A stretch of 64,000 nt of DNA from JAADHX01 sp964569385 (GTDB lineage Bacteria; Actinomycetota; Acidimicrobiia; Acidimicrobiales; Poriferisodalaceae), in NCBI GenBank assembly GCA_964569385.1, contig CAZMUM010000013.1, forward strand, positions 1-64,000, read 5' to 3'. Below, one piece after another: positions 62,980 to 64,000 of this stretch; the first letter of the stretch is position 1; every line of letters starts with the position of its first letter. The notes beneath the pieces are model-generated. The model ran no database searches and had not been told where the DNA came from. It worked only from the letters and a program-made list of their open reading frames with translations. The position numbers were made by a program, and so were the translations under genes.

Positions 62980-63019
62980 TCGTAGTTCGAGCAATTGTGG
63001 GTCATAGCGGCAACGACGC

Positions 63020-63442
63020 CTAGGAGTCGTGCTCCCACGCTTCGACTAGCCATTCGGTGAGTTCGTCGTCGACGTCGGCGGCGTCGCGAACGTTGACGAC
63101 ATGGTGGTAGCGACCGCCATGTTCGATGACCTTGCGAGATACCCGGGGGCTGCTCAGCCGTCGATGTAGGTTGAAGCCAACTGCGGTCCACTTGGTCATG
63201 GTGCGCAGCGATAGAAACACAGTGCGACGTTTGAAGAAAATGCCCACCGATACTGGTTCGAACCAGATGTCTGGGTCTACCTGTTGTAGTCGGTGCAGTA
63301 CCGCCTCAAAGATCGGACGTTCGAATGATGGGCCGGTGCTGAAGTAGCCCTCAACGGTCATTGCGGGAGCACATTCGTGGCCCTGATTCTTACGACCGAA
63401 CCGACGTTGGCACTCGGGGCACTCCCAAAGCTGATCAGACAT
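63020..63442 (-). CDS. DUF5655 domain protein with N-terminal zinc-finger-like motif
   Basis: 140 aa. The N-terminus WECPECQRRFGRKNQGHEC has CxxC...HxC spacing that could bind zinc. The remainder matches the DUF5655 pattern: YFSTGPSFERPIFEAVLHRL, EPVSVGIFFKRRTVFLSLR, LSSPRVSRKV, YHHVVNVRDAADVDDELTEW. Function unknown. Its 5' end overlaps the end of the GH3 gene by 8 bases, so the two are probably co-transcribed. Confidence 0.85.
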   Translation of the reverse strand: MSDQLWECPECQRRFGRKNQGHECAPAMTVEGYFSTGPSFERPIFEAVLHRLQQVDPDIWFEPVSVGIFFKRRTVFLSLRTMTKWTAVGFNLHRRLSSPRVSRKVIEHGGRYHHVVNVRDAADVDDELTEWLVEAWEHDS

Positions 63443-64000
63443 TGATGATGACGGTGTCGTGTACGTGTCGGCTGTGCTTGGCGATGCGCAGCTCGACTTC
63501 GCCCGGTTCGAGAACCCAGCTATGCGCTGCCGGGTCCCAATGGCGAAGATCTGCGTGTTCGACTATCACCTCAGCGAGTGCTTTCTCGCCGGGCTCGATC
63601 AACACCTTGGCGAACCCGACCAGTACTTGTTGTGGGCGAACAACCGCCGAATCTCGACGATGGGCGTACACCTGCACCACTTCAACTCCGGCGCGATCGC
63701 CGACGTTCGAAATCGGCACGCTGATTGTCGTTGCTGACGCTGCTGCATCTGACGAGACTTTGCCCCAACTCAGGTCGGTGGTCGTTAGGCCATAGCCGAA
63801 ACAGAACGCGGGCTCGATGTCGCGTGTGTCGTACCACCGATGGCCGATGAGCTGTCCCTCGCCGTAGACGACGTTGCCAAACTCACCCGGGTAGTTGCCA
63901 AACGACGGAGTGTCCTGCATTCGCACTGGAGTCGTAGTCGGCAGGCGACCACCTGGAGGAGCGACACCGAACAGGACATCGGCCACGGCGTTGCCGTCTT
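63435..64000 (-). CDS. Glycoside hydrolase family 3 (beta-glucosidase-like), C-terminal part; runs off the window
   Basis: The last 188 or so residues of a GH3-type enzyme: DVLFGVAPPGGRLPTTTP, then YGEGQLIGHRWYDTRDIEPA and FCFGYGLTTTDLSW are the end of the alpha/beta-sandwich domain, followed by a fibronectin type III-like domain (AGVEVVQVYAHRRDSA, LEPGEVELRIAKHSR). The frame is open to the window edge, so the N-terminal catalytic domain lies outside. Expected activity: hydrolysis of beta-linked sugars. Confidence 0.9.
   Translation of the reverse strand, partial: DGNAVADVLFGVAPPGGRLPTTTPVRMQDTPSFGNYPGEFGNVVYGEGQLIGHRWYDTRDIEPAFCFGYGLTTTDLSWGKVSSDAAASATTISVPISNVGDRAGVEVVQVYAHRRDSAVVRPQQVLVGFAKVLIEPGEKALAEVIVEHADLRHWDPAAHSWVLEPGEVELRIAKHSRHVHDTVIINV

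Overview
The window looks like a chromosomal segment of a free-living actinobacterium, most likely class Acidimicrobiia. This placement is inferred from gene content and protein style and was not computed. The signs are: a zinc-type S14 and L36; uL22 with a C-terminal 'sunset'-type domain; an oversized GlmS-like protein next to glmM; a DUF4032 kinase-like protein; an F420-type luciferase-like oxidoreductase; a cyclic-nucleotide-domain/GNAT fusion like mycobacterial Pat; acidic tails on ribosomal proteins; and frequent GTG starts. Base composition is moderately GC-rich by eye. Two runs of exactly 100 N (30153-30252 and 49778-49877) show that this is a draft scaffold.

Layout. 1-17296 is the translation block: the end of tuf, then the S10, spc and alpha operons in canonical order (rpsJ to rplQ, with secY, adk, infA and rpoA), then truA and rplM-rpsI. 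No map gene lies between adk and infA. 17304-22124 is the amino-sugar pair glmM and a 1139-aa GlmS-like protein. 22173-27427 holds nnr, alr, tsaE, tsaB, rimI and tsaD (metabolite repair, D-alanine supply, t6A tRNA modification). 27450-29530 is groES-groEL, with a perfect CIRCE operator in front and a strong terminator behind.

29584-40345 is a mixed region: a NUDIX hydrolase interrupted in frame by a 33-bp minisatellite, a DUF4032 protein, a GGDEF(degenerate)-EAL protein, guaA, argJ, a hemolysin III-like membrane protein, an F420-type oxidoreductase and the Pat-like acetyltransferase. A second array of the same 33-bp minisatellite lies just before pcrA (40397). 43285-45320 is sucC-sucD, followed by a small membrane protein and purH. 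48459-52203 encodes a heterodimeric ABC exporter with one degenerate ATP site. The first subunit gene is split by a scaffold gap whose two sides repeat the same 55 bases. Then come mdh, a Nei/Fpg glycosylase, an SCP2 protein, a zinc-type dehydrogenase, a secreted M23 peptidase with coiled coil, and leuS. 60288-63442 holds two paralogous lipoproteins with a decayed third copy between them and a DUF5655 gene. The window ends inside a GH3 beta-glucosidase-like gene.

No tRNA, rRNA, CRISPR array, prophage or insertion sequence was recognised. The most unusual signals are the 33-bp minisatellite shared by two loci (once in frame inside an enzyme), an infA gene whose only well-placed start is CTG, the sunset domain on uL22, the enlarged GlmS, the decayed lipoprotein/DUF5655 duplication, and a foldable leader before guaA.
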